Position numbers and translations under genes: made by a program. Under the pieces are notes generated by a model. The model was not told where the DNA came from and did no database searches. It was given only the letters and a program-made list of their open reading frames with translations. A stretch of DNA of 64,000 bases from JABDMH01 sp050298535 (GTDB lineage Bacteria > Bacteroidota > Bacteroidia > Chitinophagales > Saprospiraceae), in the NCBI GenBank assembly GCA_050298535.1, contig JBNKUI010000026.1, forward strand, positions 42,243 to 106,242. Reading direction: 5' to 3'. Shown here in pieces: positions 26,735 to 35,469 of the stretch; position 1 is the first letter of the stretch, and every line of letters begins with the position of its first letter.

Positions 26735-28354
26735 TTACACCAACTTTTCTGTATCGGTTAGTAATACTTCATCGAGGTCATAACCATCAACGGGGACAAT
26801 TTCCTGTTTTGCAGCATCCCAATCAATTCGTCGGCCCAACTTGAAGGAGAGGCCTCCCATATGCGCTGTCATAGCCTCTTCAAACCCCTCCTTGATTCCA
26901 CAGCTTACGGGTGTGTCATTACGAATGGCACTGAGCCACTCGCGCATGTGCAGGTGGGTAGAGTCGATGCGCCGTCCATTACGATAGGTATAGAGCAGTC
27001 CTTTATCTGCAAAGTATTTCGCCGTAGCGGATGTGATGCCGTCCACTTCACTCGCCGAGGGATCATATTGATATATGGGAACGTTTGGATCAACAGTTTC
27101 ATTCTCGATCATATCCTTGTAGCGGGTAGAATTGCTATCGGCATAGATGGTTAATCGGTTACCCAATTCCATAGTCGCATCGTGCCCCATGAGTGCAGTG
27201 GTCCGGCTATATTGATTACCTAGTGTAGCACTGTATACCAGGGTCATGCCTCTTTCTTTACCTGCTTCCTGACTCGTTCCCGTTGTGAAATTGGGGAACT
27301 CCATATTTATCTGCATTACGTCCGGAACATTGCGACCATCCTTATGTGTATAAATTCCTCCGGAAGAAATCACCGATTGTGGGATACCCATTTCAAGTAC
27401 ACAATTGATGCGATCATAATCATGCACCATCAAATCACCAGAAAGACCGGAGCCATAGGCCCACCACTTTCTCCACCTGAAAAAATGCTCTGCGTTGAAA
27501 GGAATCATGGGGGCACTTCCGATGAACTGTTCCCAGTCTATGGTTTCGGGACTAGCCTTCTCATGAATGGTATATTGCCATGCCCCATTGTCACTATTAC
27601 GATTTGTGTTAGCCTGAATTAGGGAGACATGACCTAGAATATTCTTATTCACCACATCACGAGCTGTCACAAAACTCTGTGTTTGTCTGTGCTGATGACC
27701 TACCTGAAAGACCATACCGGTGCGATTTACGGCATCTTGCAAGGCGTACGTCTCAGCAATATTATGGGTCATCGGTTTTTCAAGATAGACATGTTTGCCA
27801 GCCTCTAATGCTGCTATGGCAATGGGTGCATGCCAATGATCGGCTGTAGCAATCACCACCGCATCAACATCTTTGCTCTCTAGCAGTGCCCGATGGTGTT
27901 TGTAGATCTTTACCTTCACCTTATCGGTGCTGAAAGAGTCTGCAGCCTCCTGAGCACGAACATCAAAGAGATCACATACCGCTGTGATCTGAACATTGAG
28001 GTTCTCTTGCTCGAGAAAAGAGGATAGTCGAGTATCGTTGGCGTTCCGCTCTGCAGATGCCTTCATATCTGACAGCCACTTTTTAGTAGCAAATCCCAGT
28101 GATCGGCATAGTTGTGGTCCACGGATTCCGAAGCCAATAATGCCGAGTCGAATGGGATCTCCACTCATCGGGCCGGTCTCCGGTGGAGGCGATGCATTGA
28201 TGTTGAGCGTGTTCAGTATGTTTTCACGGCTACTCTTCTTTTTAGAAGCTTCAACCGCTCCTGCCCATAAAATTCCTCCTGCGATAGGTAAGCCTGCCAA
28301 TCCCTTCAGAGCACTTCTTCGGGAAAGATTTCCTTTTTGATTTTCTTCAGCCAT
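26735..28354 (-). CDS. Gfo/Idh/MocA-family NAD(P)-dependent oxidoreductase with TAT-type signal
   Basis: 539 residues. The N-terminus NLSRRSALKGLAGLPIAGG is a twin-arginine leader. The Rossmann domain begins at IRLGIIGFGIRGPQL; ATADHWHAPIAIAALEAGKHVYLEKPMTHNIAE contains the family's EKP motif with the catalytic-region Lys; the C-terminal domain has WWAYGSGLSGDLMVHDYDRINCVLEMG, matching the GGGxxxDxxxH-like region. Exported members with TAT leaders are typical of Bacteroidota and of oxidoreductases in the 3-keto-sugar pathway or glycosidases of the GH109 type. It is longer than the usual ~430 residues, mostly between the two domains and at the C-terminus. The downstream end is isolated; upstream it follows the DoxX gene by 5 bp. 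Confidence 0.9.
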   Translation of the reverse strand: MAEENQKGNLSRRSALKGLAGLPIAGGILWAGAVEASKKKSSRENILNTLNINASPPPETGPMSGDPIRLGIIGFGIRGPQLCRSLGFATKKWLSDMKASAERNANDTRLSSFLEQENLNVQITAVCDLFDVRAQEAADSFSTDKVKVKIYKHHRALLESKDVDAVVIATADHWHAPIAIAALEAGKHVYLEKPMTHNIAETYALQDAVNRTGMVFQVGHQHRQTQSFVTARDVVNKNILGHVSLIQANTNRNSDNGAWQYTIHEKASPETIDWEQFIGSAPMIPFNAEHFFRWRKWWAYGSGLSGDLMVHDYDRINCVLEMGIPQSVISSGGIYTHKDGRNVPDVMQINMEFPNFTTGTSQEAGKERGMTLVYSATLGNQYSRTTALMGHDATMELGNRLTIYADSNSTRYKDMIENETVDPNVPIYQYDPSASEVDGITSATAKYFADKGLLYTYRNGRRIDSTHLHMREWLSAIRNDTPVSCGIKEGFEEAMTAHMGGLSFKLGRRIDWDAAKQEIVPVDGYDLDEVLLTDTEKLV

Positions 28355-28359
28355 GATAT

Positions 28360-28854
28360 TTAGACGTTAGATGTTGTTAAAGTTGAAGGTTTTAGATAGC
28401 GGGTCAATCCGAAATACTCTGCGGTGGGGCACAGGAAAATCAAATAGAGAGCTGCCGCCTCAATCAGATTCTTATTGATCAGAAAATAGCTTCCTTCCGT
28501 TCCTGCTTGCGCCAGTCCTGGAAAGGCTGGATGTGCAAAGTAGTAGAGAATTAAGAGAGCGATACCAATGCTGGCACCGACACGTTCAAAGATACCTAGG
28601 ATTAGGGCCAGACCAACCATAATTAGGCAAGCGACATTTAGAAAATCGACGATCCCAATCATACCATCTCCAGCGAGCCAAAAAAAGAAAGACTTGAAAA
28701 GCCCCTCTGAGCTGAGTAGATAAAATTTTGCCGTCCAACCTGGGTTGAAAAGTTTGATGGCTCCCTCATAAAGGAAATGCCATCCAATCAACATACGCAG
28801 CAATATAATTGCAGTTCTTTGCTTATTGGTGAAGTTCTCAGTTGCCATATTCAT
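28360..28854 (-). CDS. DoxX-family integral membrane protein
   Basis: 164 residues, four predicted transmembrane helices. LRMLIGWHFLYEGAIKLFNPGWTA near the start and the pair of Gly-rich helices (IMVGLALILGIFERVGASIGIALLILYYFAHPAF) are the DoxX/SURF4 pattern. It lies 5 bp upstream of the Gfo/Idh/MocA gene on the same strand, an arrangement that repeats in many Bacteroidota and suggests a joint role in the membrane. DoxX proteins are linked to quinone or thiosulfate oxidation in Archaea, but that function cannot be assumed here. Start ATG 28854 (MNMATENF) or the Met three codons later. Confidence 0.9.
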   Translation of the reverse strand: MNMATENFTNKQRTAIILLRMLIGWHFLYEGAIKLFNPGWTAKFYLLSSEGLFKSFFFWLAGDGMIGIVDFLNVACLIMVGLALILGIFERVGASIGIALLILYYFAHPAFPGLAQAGTEGSYFLINKNLIEAAALYLIFLCPTAEYFGLTRYLKPSTLTTSNV

Positions 28855-29564
28855 TGCAGTACTTTAGCAGTTTGCCTGGTTCTCTGATGTGAAATCGCGA
28901 GCCACTCATAGAAAATACAAAAAAAGAATCATTCGGCTAAGTTAATGATGGCTCTAACTTTCTGAACGAGAAAAATGAAGTTTACCGGAGGTACAGACAA
29001 ACAAATTTCTCTATTATTTCACAACATCAAATTAGACCTTTGCCATACATAGATACTACGGGACATTTACTAGTATCATGATCTTGATCACCAATAGCAT
29101 TGATCTTGACACAGATTACCGATTTCTTTTTCACAGCTCCACAAGAGGTATAAGAATGATTTAGAAGGTGGAGACCGTGGCCAACCAGTAGCCTCTTAGG
29201 TGCTTCTAACAGTGAGTATACTTCTCAGGGTTAGTAACGAAAAAGTCATAAATTGGACGGATTGGTTCAGGCGTTTGCACAAAAATGTGTAGTTAGGAGA
29301 AAATGCTAATTCTTTGAAGAATAAAGGACTCTGAAAAAGGCATGATCAAGAAAGGTTAAGGACTGAAGGTTGTGATTAATTAAAAGCCAAGAAATGTAGA
29401 ATTGAGGGTATCTATTTATGTTCAATAAATTGATTCGTTTTTTTAAGATGTAATGAATCAGCTATCTTATCATCCTGAGAATCTGGGTGTACAAAATCTA
29501 AATGGACTAAACTATACTGAAATTGAGTATAGCTGAGCCATTTAATTCAGCAAATAAGAATATT
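28855..29564. other. Intergenic region between divergent genes, no gene seen
   Basis: About 700 bp holding the divergent promoters of the DoxX and MaoC genes. I checked both strands for tRNA-like T-loops, hairpins with T-runs and coding frames and saw none. Confidence 0.4.
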
Positions 29565-29972
29565 ATGGAAAATATTAAAGTCGGTCAAAAAGCAACACGT
29601 AGCATCACCTTAACAGATGACCACGTAAAAAGCTATGCGGCAATAAGTGGAGATTATAACCCTTTGCACTTTGATGCAGATTATGCAAGTAAGACAAAGT
29701 TTGGTAGACTGGTAGTGCAAGGGGGACTGACTACCGGGCTGCTTCATGCCTTAGTCGCAATGGATATGCCGGGTCCAGGGACTGTGTTTCTTAGTCAAAA
29801 TTGGAAATTTACAGCCCCAGTATTCATTGGAGATACCATCTCGGCAGAGGCTGTAGTACTGAGTATTCATGAATCAAAACCAGTTACACAATTGGCTATT
29901 GTAATTAAGAGACAGGACGGTGAAAAGGTTTTGGAAGGAGAGGCCTGGTGTTATACCTTTTCTGCTGAGTGA
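29565..29972 (+). CDS. MaoC-like (R)-specific enoyl-CoA hydratase
   Basis: 135-residue hot-dog-fold hydratase from ATG 29565, the start that matches the family's MENIKVGQKATRSITLTD opening; the upstream frame to 29523 adds unrelated residues. The hydratase motif is AAISGDYNPLHFDADYASKTKFG, with catalytic Asp30 and His35, followed by VVQGGLTTGLL. It hydrates enoyl-CoA to (R)-3-hydroxyacyl-CoA, as in PhaJ and related proteins. Cytoplasmic. No partner genes for fatty-acid or PHA metabolism lie beside it, so the physiological acyl-CoA is unknown. Confidence 0.93.
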   Translation: MENIKVGQKATRSITLTDDHVKSYAAISGDYNPLHFDADYASKTKFGRLVVQGGLTTGLLHALVAMDMPGPGTVFLSQNWKFTAPVFIGDTISAEAVVLSIHESKPVTQLAIVIKRQDGEKVLEGEAWCYTFSAE

Positions 29973-30077
29973 TGGGTCTGGGGCTTGATAATGTTAATAG
30001 CACTTGAGTTTTTTTTCAGTGGATTAAAGCCCATTATTCGGGATGCGATCCAATAATCTGGCGACAACAATCTTATA

Positions 30078-30284
30078 TTAGTAGTGCCTTTGTAGATAGG
30101 GGAGAAGTACAGCAGCCAAATCGATGCAAATCAACACAGCTACTAATGGAGGTATTGCGCCGATAAAATTTTGAAGAAAGCAACAGTCAATGGAGCAAAG
30201 CAATACTGTCATCGCAAGGATGATGACCATCCAAACCAGCAAGAGAATGATACGTAGGTATTTGTTTCTGGATATAATTTGCAG
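30078..30284 (-). CDS. Possible two-helix membrane microprotein (no ATG at the front)
   Basis: An open frame of 68 codons encodes two hydrophobic helices separated by a Cys-rich turn (LLVWMVIILAMTVLLC...SIDCCFLQ...LVAVLICIDLAAVLLPYL) with basic residues on each side, which looks like a small inner-membrane protein. The only in-frame ATG (30230) falls inside the first helix; a front start would need CTG, ATT or TTG. Either a real protein with a rare start or the tail of a broken gene. No family recognised. Confidence 0.35.
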   Translation of the reverse strand: MQIISRNKYLRIILLLVWMVIILAMTVLLCSIDCCFLQNFIGAIPPLVAVLICIDLAAVLLPYLQRHY

Positions 30285-30447
30285 TTATGATTTTGTCCTT
30301 CTGATAAATTTTATGGAAATAGAGATTGAGGCGTGATAGATCCCTATGGGACGTATTGGTTCATTGCCTCCAAGGTTGAGCAAGTCACATAGGAGGACAT
30401 CACAAAACGAATTACTCCCAGATCGAGGGACTAACATCAAACAGATT

Positions 30448-31311
30448 ATGATTGACCCTTCACAATTGGTATTTAAGAAACTGGATTTCACGGGTGTTAA
30501 AACACTGGTCGATTGGGCGGCTAAGGAAGGATGGAATCCGGGCCCTTCTGATGCAGAGGTTTTCTGGCAGACAGATCCGGATGGTTTTTACGGGTTTTTT
30601 GATGGAGAAGAATTGGTGGCAGGAGGTGCCATTATATCTTATGGAGGAGCATTTGGTTTTATGGGGTTATATATTGTTCGATCTGATTATCGGGGTAGCG
30701 GTGTCGGGCGGAGACTTTGGTATCTGCGCAGGGATACATTGCTCAATCGATTGGACAAGAATGCCTCCATTGGGATGGATGGTGTATTGGATATGCAACC
30801 TTTCTACAAAAAAGGCGGCTTTGAAATTGCATTTAGGGATGAGCGCTATCAAAGAAAGGGAGAACGATTTGCATATAGTACCTCCGTTGCAACATTAAAA
30901 CCATCTGATATCCAGGGAGTGCACAAGTATGATCGGATCTGCTTTGGATTTGCCAGACCCTCATTCCTGGATGCCTGGCTGTCAGTGAAAGATAGTCATG
31001 CCTTTACCTATAAGGTGGAAGATAAAATAGTTGGATATGCAGTGATGCGCAAGACAGGTATCGGTGCCAAGATAGGTCCCCTCTTTGCAGATGACAAGGA
31101 AGTGGCAGAAGAACTATACAAGGCGTGCCTGACAGCAGGAGCGGGTGAGCCGGTTTTCCTTGATATCCCAGTTATTAATGGTGATGCCGTATCACTTGTG
31201 AAAAAATACAATTGTGATTATGTTTTTGAATGTGCACGTATGTACTATGGCACGCCGCCTGACATACCCATCCGGCAAATTTTCGGCATTACAACATTTG
31301 AACTGGGATAG
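30448..31311 (+). CDS. GNAT acetyltransferase with two tandem acetyltransferase domains
   Basis: 287 residues from ATG 30448 (MIDPSQLVFKKLDF); the frame is open further upstream, but that part is basic and not family-like. The first GNAT domain has the acetyl-CoA loop SDYRGSGVGRRLWYL (Gln/Arg-x-x-Gly-x-Gly/Ala type). A second, more diverged domain begins near FARPSFLDAWLSVKDSHAF and ends with YNCDYVFECARMYYG. Family members of this length (YitH-like, with a C-terminal acetyltransferase domain) have unknown substrates. It is convergent with the SRPBCC gene, with 9 bp between stops. Confidence 0.85.
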   Translation: MIDPSQLVFKKLDFTGVKTLVDWAAKEGWNPGPSDAEVFWQTDPDGFYGFFDGEELVAGGAIISYGGAFGFMGLYIVRSDYRGSGVGRRLWYLRRDTLLNRLDKNASIGMDGVLDMQPFYKKGGFEIAFRDERYQRKGERFAYSTSVATLKPSDIQGVHKYDRICFGFARPSFLDAWLSVKDSHAFTYKVEDKIVGYAVMRKTGIGAKIGPLFADDKEVAEELYKACLTAGAGEPVFLDIPVINGDAVSLVKKYNCDYVFECARMYYGTPPDIPIRQIFGITTFELG

Positions 31312-31320
31312 TGCCTAGTG

Positions 31321-32238
31321 CTATTTTGTGGCAAAACTAATTTCACTGACGAGCTCTTCGGGTGCCACTTCGTGTGGGCTATTTTTATAGAATTCAAGCG
31401 GATGGATTCCCTTCTTGTGTTTGAAGGCCTTTGATCGAAGCAGGTTTTGCGCAGCGCTCCAGGCATTGCCAATATGATCATAGGGACCTGTGTGCCTGAC
31501 CGTGTACATGGAGGTAGCGGGTATCGATCCCTTGGTCCAGCTCGAAGGCATATCATCAGGGAAATCACTCACACCCATACCTGCAGTATAAGTCACATTC
31601 CCATTGACCATATCAAATTTGTGATATTGGGCGAAAACTTCACCATTTCCTAGCTCAGAGTCCTTTAGAAATTCACCCAATGCATTGAAATCAGCTTGCA
31701 TCGCTTCTCCGATGGCTTTCATGGTGGTATCCGTCCGAATACCAACATATTTGGTGCCCTTGTAGGAGTGATTTCCAACAAACTCCAGGGTAGAATTGAC
31801 GGTGCCTGTCTCCGCGTATTCCTTCAGCATTTTTAATCCCCGCTCAAAATCCATCCCAATCCAGGCTTCCATTTTTTTCTTCATAAAGAACATGAAGAAC
31901 GGCAGTGAACTATCCATAAGCCAGGTTACCTTGCTACCCTCCCCCTGCTGTTCCACTTTAAAAGCGGTGTCTGCATGTGATTTGTAGGGTGTCAAAAAAG
32001 TGAGGTCATAATCTACACGACTATCTCCTGCTTTCTTGATCGACATTTCACCCGACCCAATGCGCTTACCTTCCCAGGAGTAGGAGTTGCCATCTCCCGA
32101 TACGGTCATCTGAGCTTCTGGTTCTAAAATGAGCCAGGGAGACCAGGAGCGCCACTGATTGAAGTCCTGCACGATGGAAAGGATGTGATCTTTCTTTGCA
32201 GAGACATTGATTGATCGATTTACGTGCATCTTGGGCAT
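31321..32238 (-). CDS. SRPBCC domain protein with C-terminal GyrI-like ligand-binding domain
   Basis: 305 residues in two parts. Residues ~3-145 are a START-like SRPBCC hydrophobic-pocket domain (MHVNRSINVSAKKDHILSIV, WRSWSPW, GSGEMSIKKAG). Residues ~155-300 are a GyrI-like/effector-binding domain of the kind in the C-terminus of MerR regulators (TKYVGIRTDTTM, AGMGVSDFPDD, YTVRHTGPYDHIGNAWSAAQNLL, HPLEFYKNSPHEVAPEELVSEI). No DNA-binding domain is present, so this is a ligand-binding protein rather than a repressor. It sits downstream of the kbl-tdh pair on the same strand, separated by 111 bp, and may be co-transcribed with them. Confidence 0.88.
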   Translation of the reverse strand: MPKMHVNRSINVSAKKDHILSIVQDFNQWRSWSPWLILEPEAQMTVSGDGNSYSWEGKRIGSGEMSIKKAGDSRVDYDLTFLTPYKSHADTAFKVEQQGEGSKVTWLMDSSLPFFMFFMKKKMEAWIGMDFERGLKMLKEYAETGTVNSTLEFVGNHSYKGTKYVGIRTDTTMKAIGEAMQADFNALGEFLKDSELGNGEVFAQYHKFDMVNGNVTYTAGMGVSDFPDDMPSSWTKGSIPATSMYTVRHTGPYDHIGNAWSAAQNLLRSKAFKHKKGIHPLEFYKNSPHEVAPEELVSEISFATK

Positions 32239-32349
32239 GTCAGTCTTTTTTAGTTTTGATCAATTTATAAAATTGTCCGTAGCTACGTAAATCATTGTGA
32301 TGTAATATGGCAGATTTGATGTGGATGACTTGTTAATTTTTGTTTCTCT

Positions 32350-33531
32350 TTACTGTAGACGCTCACGCACTTTCTTAAATCCTGCGATAGCACGATCAAG
32401 ATCCTCCCGTTCATGACCTGCTGAAATCTGTACTCGAATCCGGGCCTTGCCTTTGGGGACGACAGGATAGAAAAAGCCGATAACATATATCCCTTCTTCC
32501 AATAGGGCCGAGGCGTATTTCTGCGCTAATTTTGCATCGTAGAGCATGATCGGAACGATGGGATGCTCTCCTGCAATGATATCGAAGTCTGCAGCTGTCA
32601 TCTCTTTGCGGAAATAGACGGTGTTTTCCTCCAGTTTGTCACGCAAGTCTGTGCTTCCCATTAACATATCCAATACAGCAATTGATCCCCCTACGATGGA
32701 AGGTGCCAGCGTATTTGAAAATAGGTAGGGCCTGGATCGCTGTCTCAGTAATTCAACAATTTCCCTGGAGGATGCTGTGAATCCACCAGATGCTCCCCCC
32801 AGGGCCTTTCCAAAAGTGCCCGTGATAACATCTACGCGACCCATCGCCTCACGGTACTCGTGGGTTCCTCTACCATTTTTGCCCACAAAGCCGGTAGCGT
32901 GGCATTCGTCGATCATCACCAGCGCATCATACTTATCGGCCAGATCACATATCTTGTCAATCTGGGCTATGATGCCATCCATACTGAAGACTCCATCGGT
33001 GGCTATCATACGTCGCCGGGCTCCCTGTGCTTCCTTCAATTTGGCTTCCAGATCATCCATATCATTATTCCTGTACCGATATCGCTGAGCCTTACAAAGA
33101 CGTATGCCGTCAATAATCGAGGCATGATTTAGTTCGTCTGAAATGATCGCATCTTCTGCTGTCAGTAGTGGTTCGAAGAGTCCACCATTTGCATCAAATG
33201 CTGCAGCATATAATATGGCATCTTCCATACCCAGGAAATCAGCAATCTTACGTTCCAACTCCTTGTGAATATCTTGAGTGCCGCATATGAATCGAACGGA
33301 AGACATCCCGTAACCATGTGTGTCGATTGCATTCTTTGCAGCTGCAATAACCTTTGGGTGAGAGGATAGCCCAAGATAATTATTGGCACAGAAGTTTAGT
33401 ACCTCCCCACCTGAGGTGGTTTCAATATGTGCAGATTGAGGTGAAGTAATAATGCGTTCTGCCTTAAATAATCCGGCTTCCCGCAAGGCTTCCAGCTCCT
33501 CTGCAATGATTTTAGATAGAGAATCTGCCAT
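32350..33531 (-). CDS. kbl: Glycine C-acetyltransferase (2-amino-3-ketobutyrate CoA ligase)
   Basis: 393-residue PLP enzyme of the alpha-oxoamine synthase family. It cleaves 2-amino-3-ketobutyrate with CoA to glycine and acetyl-CoA, the second step of threonine degradation. Markers: FCANNYLGLSSHP near residue 48, GTQDIHKELE, the PLP-binding MIDECHATGFVG (Asp208) and the Schiff-base Lys242 in TGTFGKALGGASGG. Length is normal. It is directly followed upstream by the threonine dehydrogenase gene (6-bp gap), so they form one operon. Cytoplasmic. Related enzymes (KBL, SPT, AONS) share the fold, but gene pairing fixes the identity. Confidence 0.96.
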   Translation of the reverse strand: MADSLSKIIAEELEALREAGLFKAERIITSPQSAHIETTSGGEVLNFCANNYLGLSSHPKVIAAAKNAIDTHGYGMSSVRFICGTQDIHKELERKIADFLGMEDAILYAAAFDANGGLFEPLLTAEDAIISDELNHASIIDGIRLCKAQRYRYRNNDMDDLEAKLKEAQGARRRMIATDGVFSMDGIIAQIDKICDLADKYDALVMIDECHATGFVGKNGRGTHEYREAMGRVDVITGTFGKALGGASGGFTASSREIVELLRQRSRPYLFSNTLAPSIVGGSIAVLDMLMGSTDLRDKLEENTVYFRKEMTAADFDIIAGEHPIVPIMLYDAKLAQKYASALLEEGIYVIGFFYPVVPKGKARIRVQISAGHEREDLDRAIAGFKKVRERLQ

Positions 33532-33537
33532 AAGATT

Positions 33538-34482
33538 TTAATTATTTTTTTGAGATAATTTTTCTAACATATCCTGGGTGATTTTTGACAAGTCATATTC
33601 CAGCTTCCATCCCCAATCTTGCCGGGCACAACGATCATCGATACTATGACTCCAAGAAGATGCAATCTGATCCCGAAAGTCTGGTTTGTATTCAATGGTG
33701 AAATCATGTATAGACTTCTTTATTTCATTATATATTTCTTCCGGACTAAAGGAAATTCCGGCTAGATTATAGCTGGTGCGTACCGATAAACTGGCTTCAG
33801 GTGCTTCCATCAGTTCTAACGTAGCACGCATAGCATCCGGCATATACAGCATGGGGAGATGTTTGTCGTGACTTAAGTAGCAAGTATAATGTTGCTCCTT
33901 CAGTGCGGCATGAAAAATTTCTACTGCATAATCTGTAGTGCCTCCCTGGGGCATGGATTGATATCCGATGATGCCGGGGTACCGCAGAGATCGAATATCC
34001 ATTTGATATTTCTGTACATAGTAATTGGCCCAGAGTTCGCCGGTCTGCTTGCTGATACCGTATACGGTCGTAGGTTCCAGACTGGTGTGCTGAGGTGTAT
34101 TATGTTTAGGTGTGGTGGCACCAAAGACCGCAATAGTACTGGGATAAAATATTTTCTGTATGCCTTTCAGTCGACATACTTCCAGCATCATGATCCAGGC
34201 ATTTAAGTTTACATCCCATGTTTTAAGTGGATTCCATTCTCCGTTGGCGGATAGAATTGCCGCCAGATGGTATATCTGAGTTATTTTATGGTCGTCTATG
34301 ATTTCTTCCAGTCGGTGCCGGTTCAGAATGTCCAGTACCACAAATGGCCCGGTCTCATCATCGATACGCTTGATGTCGGAAGCTATCACGGCATGTGCTC
34401 CGTGGGTTTCACGGAGAGCCTGGGTCAAGACAGTACCAATCTGACCACCCGCTCCGGTAATAAGGATCCTCTCTTTTTTCAT
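33538..34482 (-). CDS. L-threonine 3-dehydrogenase, SDR (epimerase-like) type
   Basis: 314-residue short-chain dehydrogenase-type enzyme that oxidises L-threonine to 2-amino-3-ketobutyrate with NAD, feeding the adjacent kbl product. The glycine loop is LITGAGGQIGT (residues 8-17), the active site Ser115 in FYPSTIAVFG and the YxxxK pair Tyr141/Lys145 in VYGISK. The further segments YHLAAILSANGE and SLRYPGIIGY are typical for this UDP-glucose-4-epimerase-like threonine dehydrogenase rather than the zinc MDR type. Kbl begins 6 bp downstream, so coupling is expected. It is the first gene of a kbl-tdh operon, whose promoter lies in the following 315-bp gap. Confidence 0.94.
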   Translation of the reverse strand: MKKERILITGAGGQIGTVLTQALRETHGAHAVIASDIKRIDDETGPFVVLDILNRHRLEEIIDDHKITQIYHLAAILSANGEWNPLKTWDVNLNAWIMMLEVCRLKGIQKIFYPSTIAVFGATTPKHNTPQHTSLEPTTVYGISKQTGELWANYYVQKYQMDIRSLRYPGIIGYQSMPQGGTTDYAVEIFHAALKEQHYTCYLSHDKHLPMLYMPDAMRATLELMEAPEASLSVRTSYNLAGISFSPEEIYNEIKKSIHDFTIEYKPDFRDQIASSWSHSIDDRCARQDWGWKLEYDLSKITQDMLEKLSQKNN

Positions 34483-34797
34483 GTCTTCATTTTGACGCGG
34501 TAAAGGTACAAAGTGTGCTCTTATCGCGAAGTAATGTATCCATCTCTCTAAATGGATTGTTTGTACTTTGAGGGAAATCGGGTTGGCAGGAAATAATGGA
34601 ATATAGGGAGGAATTATGGGGATAAGTAAACATCAAGTGGCGGTGAGATGGGAAAACAGCGTTTTTGGTAGTCAAGCATATTACTTTCCAAAATCCTGAT
34701 TTCAGGCGTTGAGAAAAATTAGTAGAGATGATTGAATGTGGGACGTTTTTATTGATCAGGGAAATTCAGCTTTTTTTTGTTTAATAATTGACTATTT
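34483..34797. other. Divergent promoter region of tdh and GNAT gene
   Basis: 315 bp with no ORF of coding quality. The AT-rich stretch 34740-34790 upstream of the GNAT gene (many T-runs) is the likely promoter. No hairpin or RNA recognised. Confidence 0.35.
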
Positions 34798-35367
34798 ATG
34801 ACAGCGGATACAATGTCGAAACAGAAATTTGATTTATCCAACCTGATCATCAGACAGGAAGACCCTGGAGATCATAAGGTAGTTTTTGATCTTATTGAGC
34901 AGGCATTCCGCGACATGGACATCAGTGACCATCAGGAACAATTTTTAGTAGATCGTCTTCGGAGATCGGATGCTTTTGTGCCTGAATTATCTTTAGTCGC
35001 AGAATTCGGTGATCAAATCGTAGGATATATTTTACTGACGAAGGTATTGATCAAGAATGAAGATCAGCAGCAGACATCCCTCACCATGGCTCCAGTGGCA
35101 GTTCGGCCTGATCTTCAGGACTGCGGTATCGGGGGTGCTTTGATTCGTAAATCCCATGAGGTGGCCAATAAGTTACATTATTCTAGTATCACAGTCCTGG
35201 GTCATGCAGACTATTATCCTAAATTCGGATATGTGAAGGCACAAGAATTCGGCATTAAATTCCCCTTCGAAGTGCCTTCCGAAAACTGTAGGATCATCGA
35301 ACTGGTGGAAGGCGGTTTAAAGAATACCACAGGTGTCGTAGAATACCCGTCACCTTTCTTTGTGTGA
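34798..35367 (+). CDS. GNAT-family N-acetyltransferase (YhbS-like)
   Basis: 189 residues, a single acetyltransferase fold. The acetyl-CoA binding loop is MAPVAVRPDLQDCGIGGALIRKSH, with the usual Gln-x-x-Gly-Ile-Gly pattern, preceded by the beta4 segment SLVAEFGDQIVGYILLTKV and followed by ITVLGHADYYPKFGYVKA, the beta5 motif typical of the YhbS branch. Cytoplasmic; the acceptor molecule is unknown. ATG 34798 is used, but the in-frame ATG five codons downstream would fit equally. Stands alone with about 100 bp to the cytochrome gene. Confidence 0.9.
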   Translation: MTADTMSKQKFDLSNLIIRQEDPGDHKVVFDLIEQAFRDMDISDHQEQFLVDRLRRSDAFVPELSLVAEFGDQIVGYILLTKVLIKNEDQQQTSLTMAPVAVRPDLQDCGIGGALIRKSHEVANKLHYSSITVLGHADYYPKFGYVKAQEFGIKFPFEVPSENCRIIELVEGGLKNTTGVVEYPSPFFV

Positions 35368-35469
35368 GTAAGATAGTCTTTAGTAGTTCTGTTCTATGAC
35401 AATAGTGTGATCGAGGTCACAGCCTTAGTTTCAGATCCTTTATTGAATTACTTATGTTTATAGAAATAA

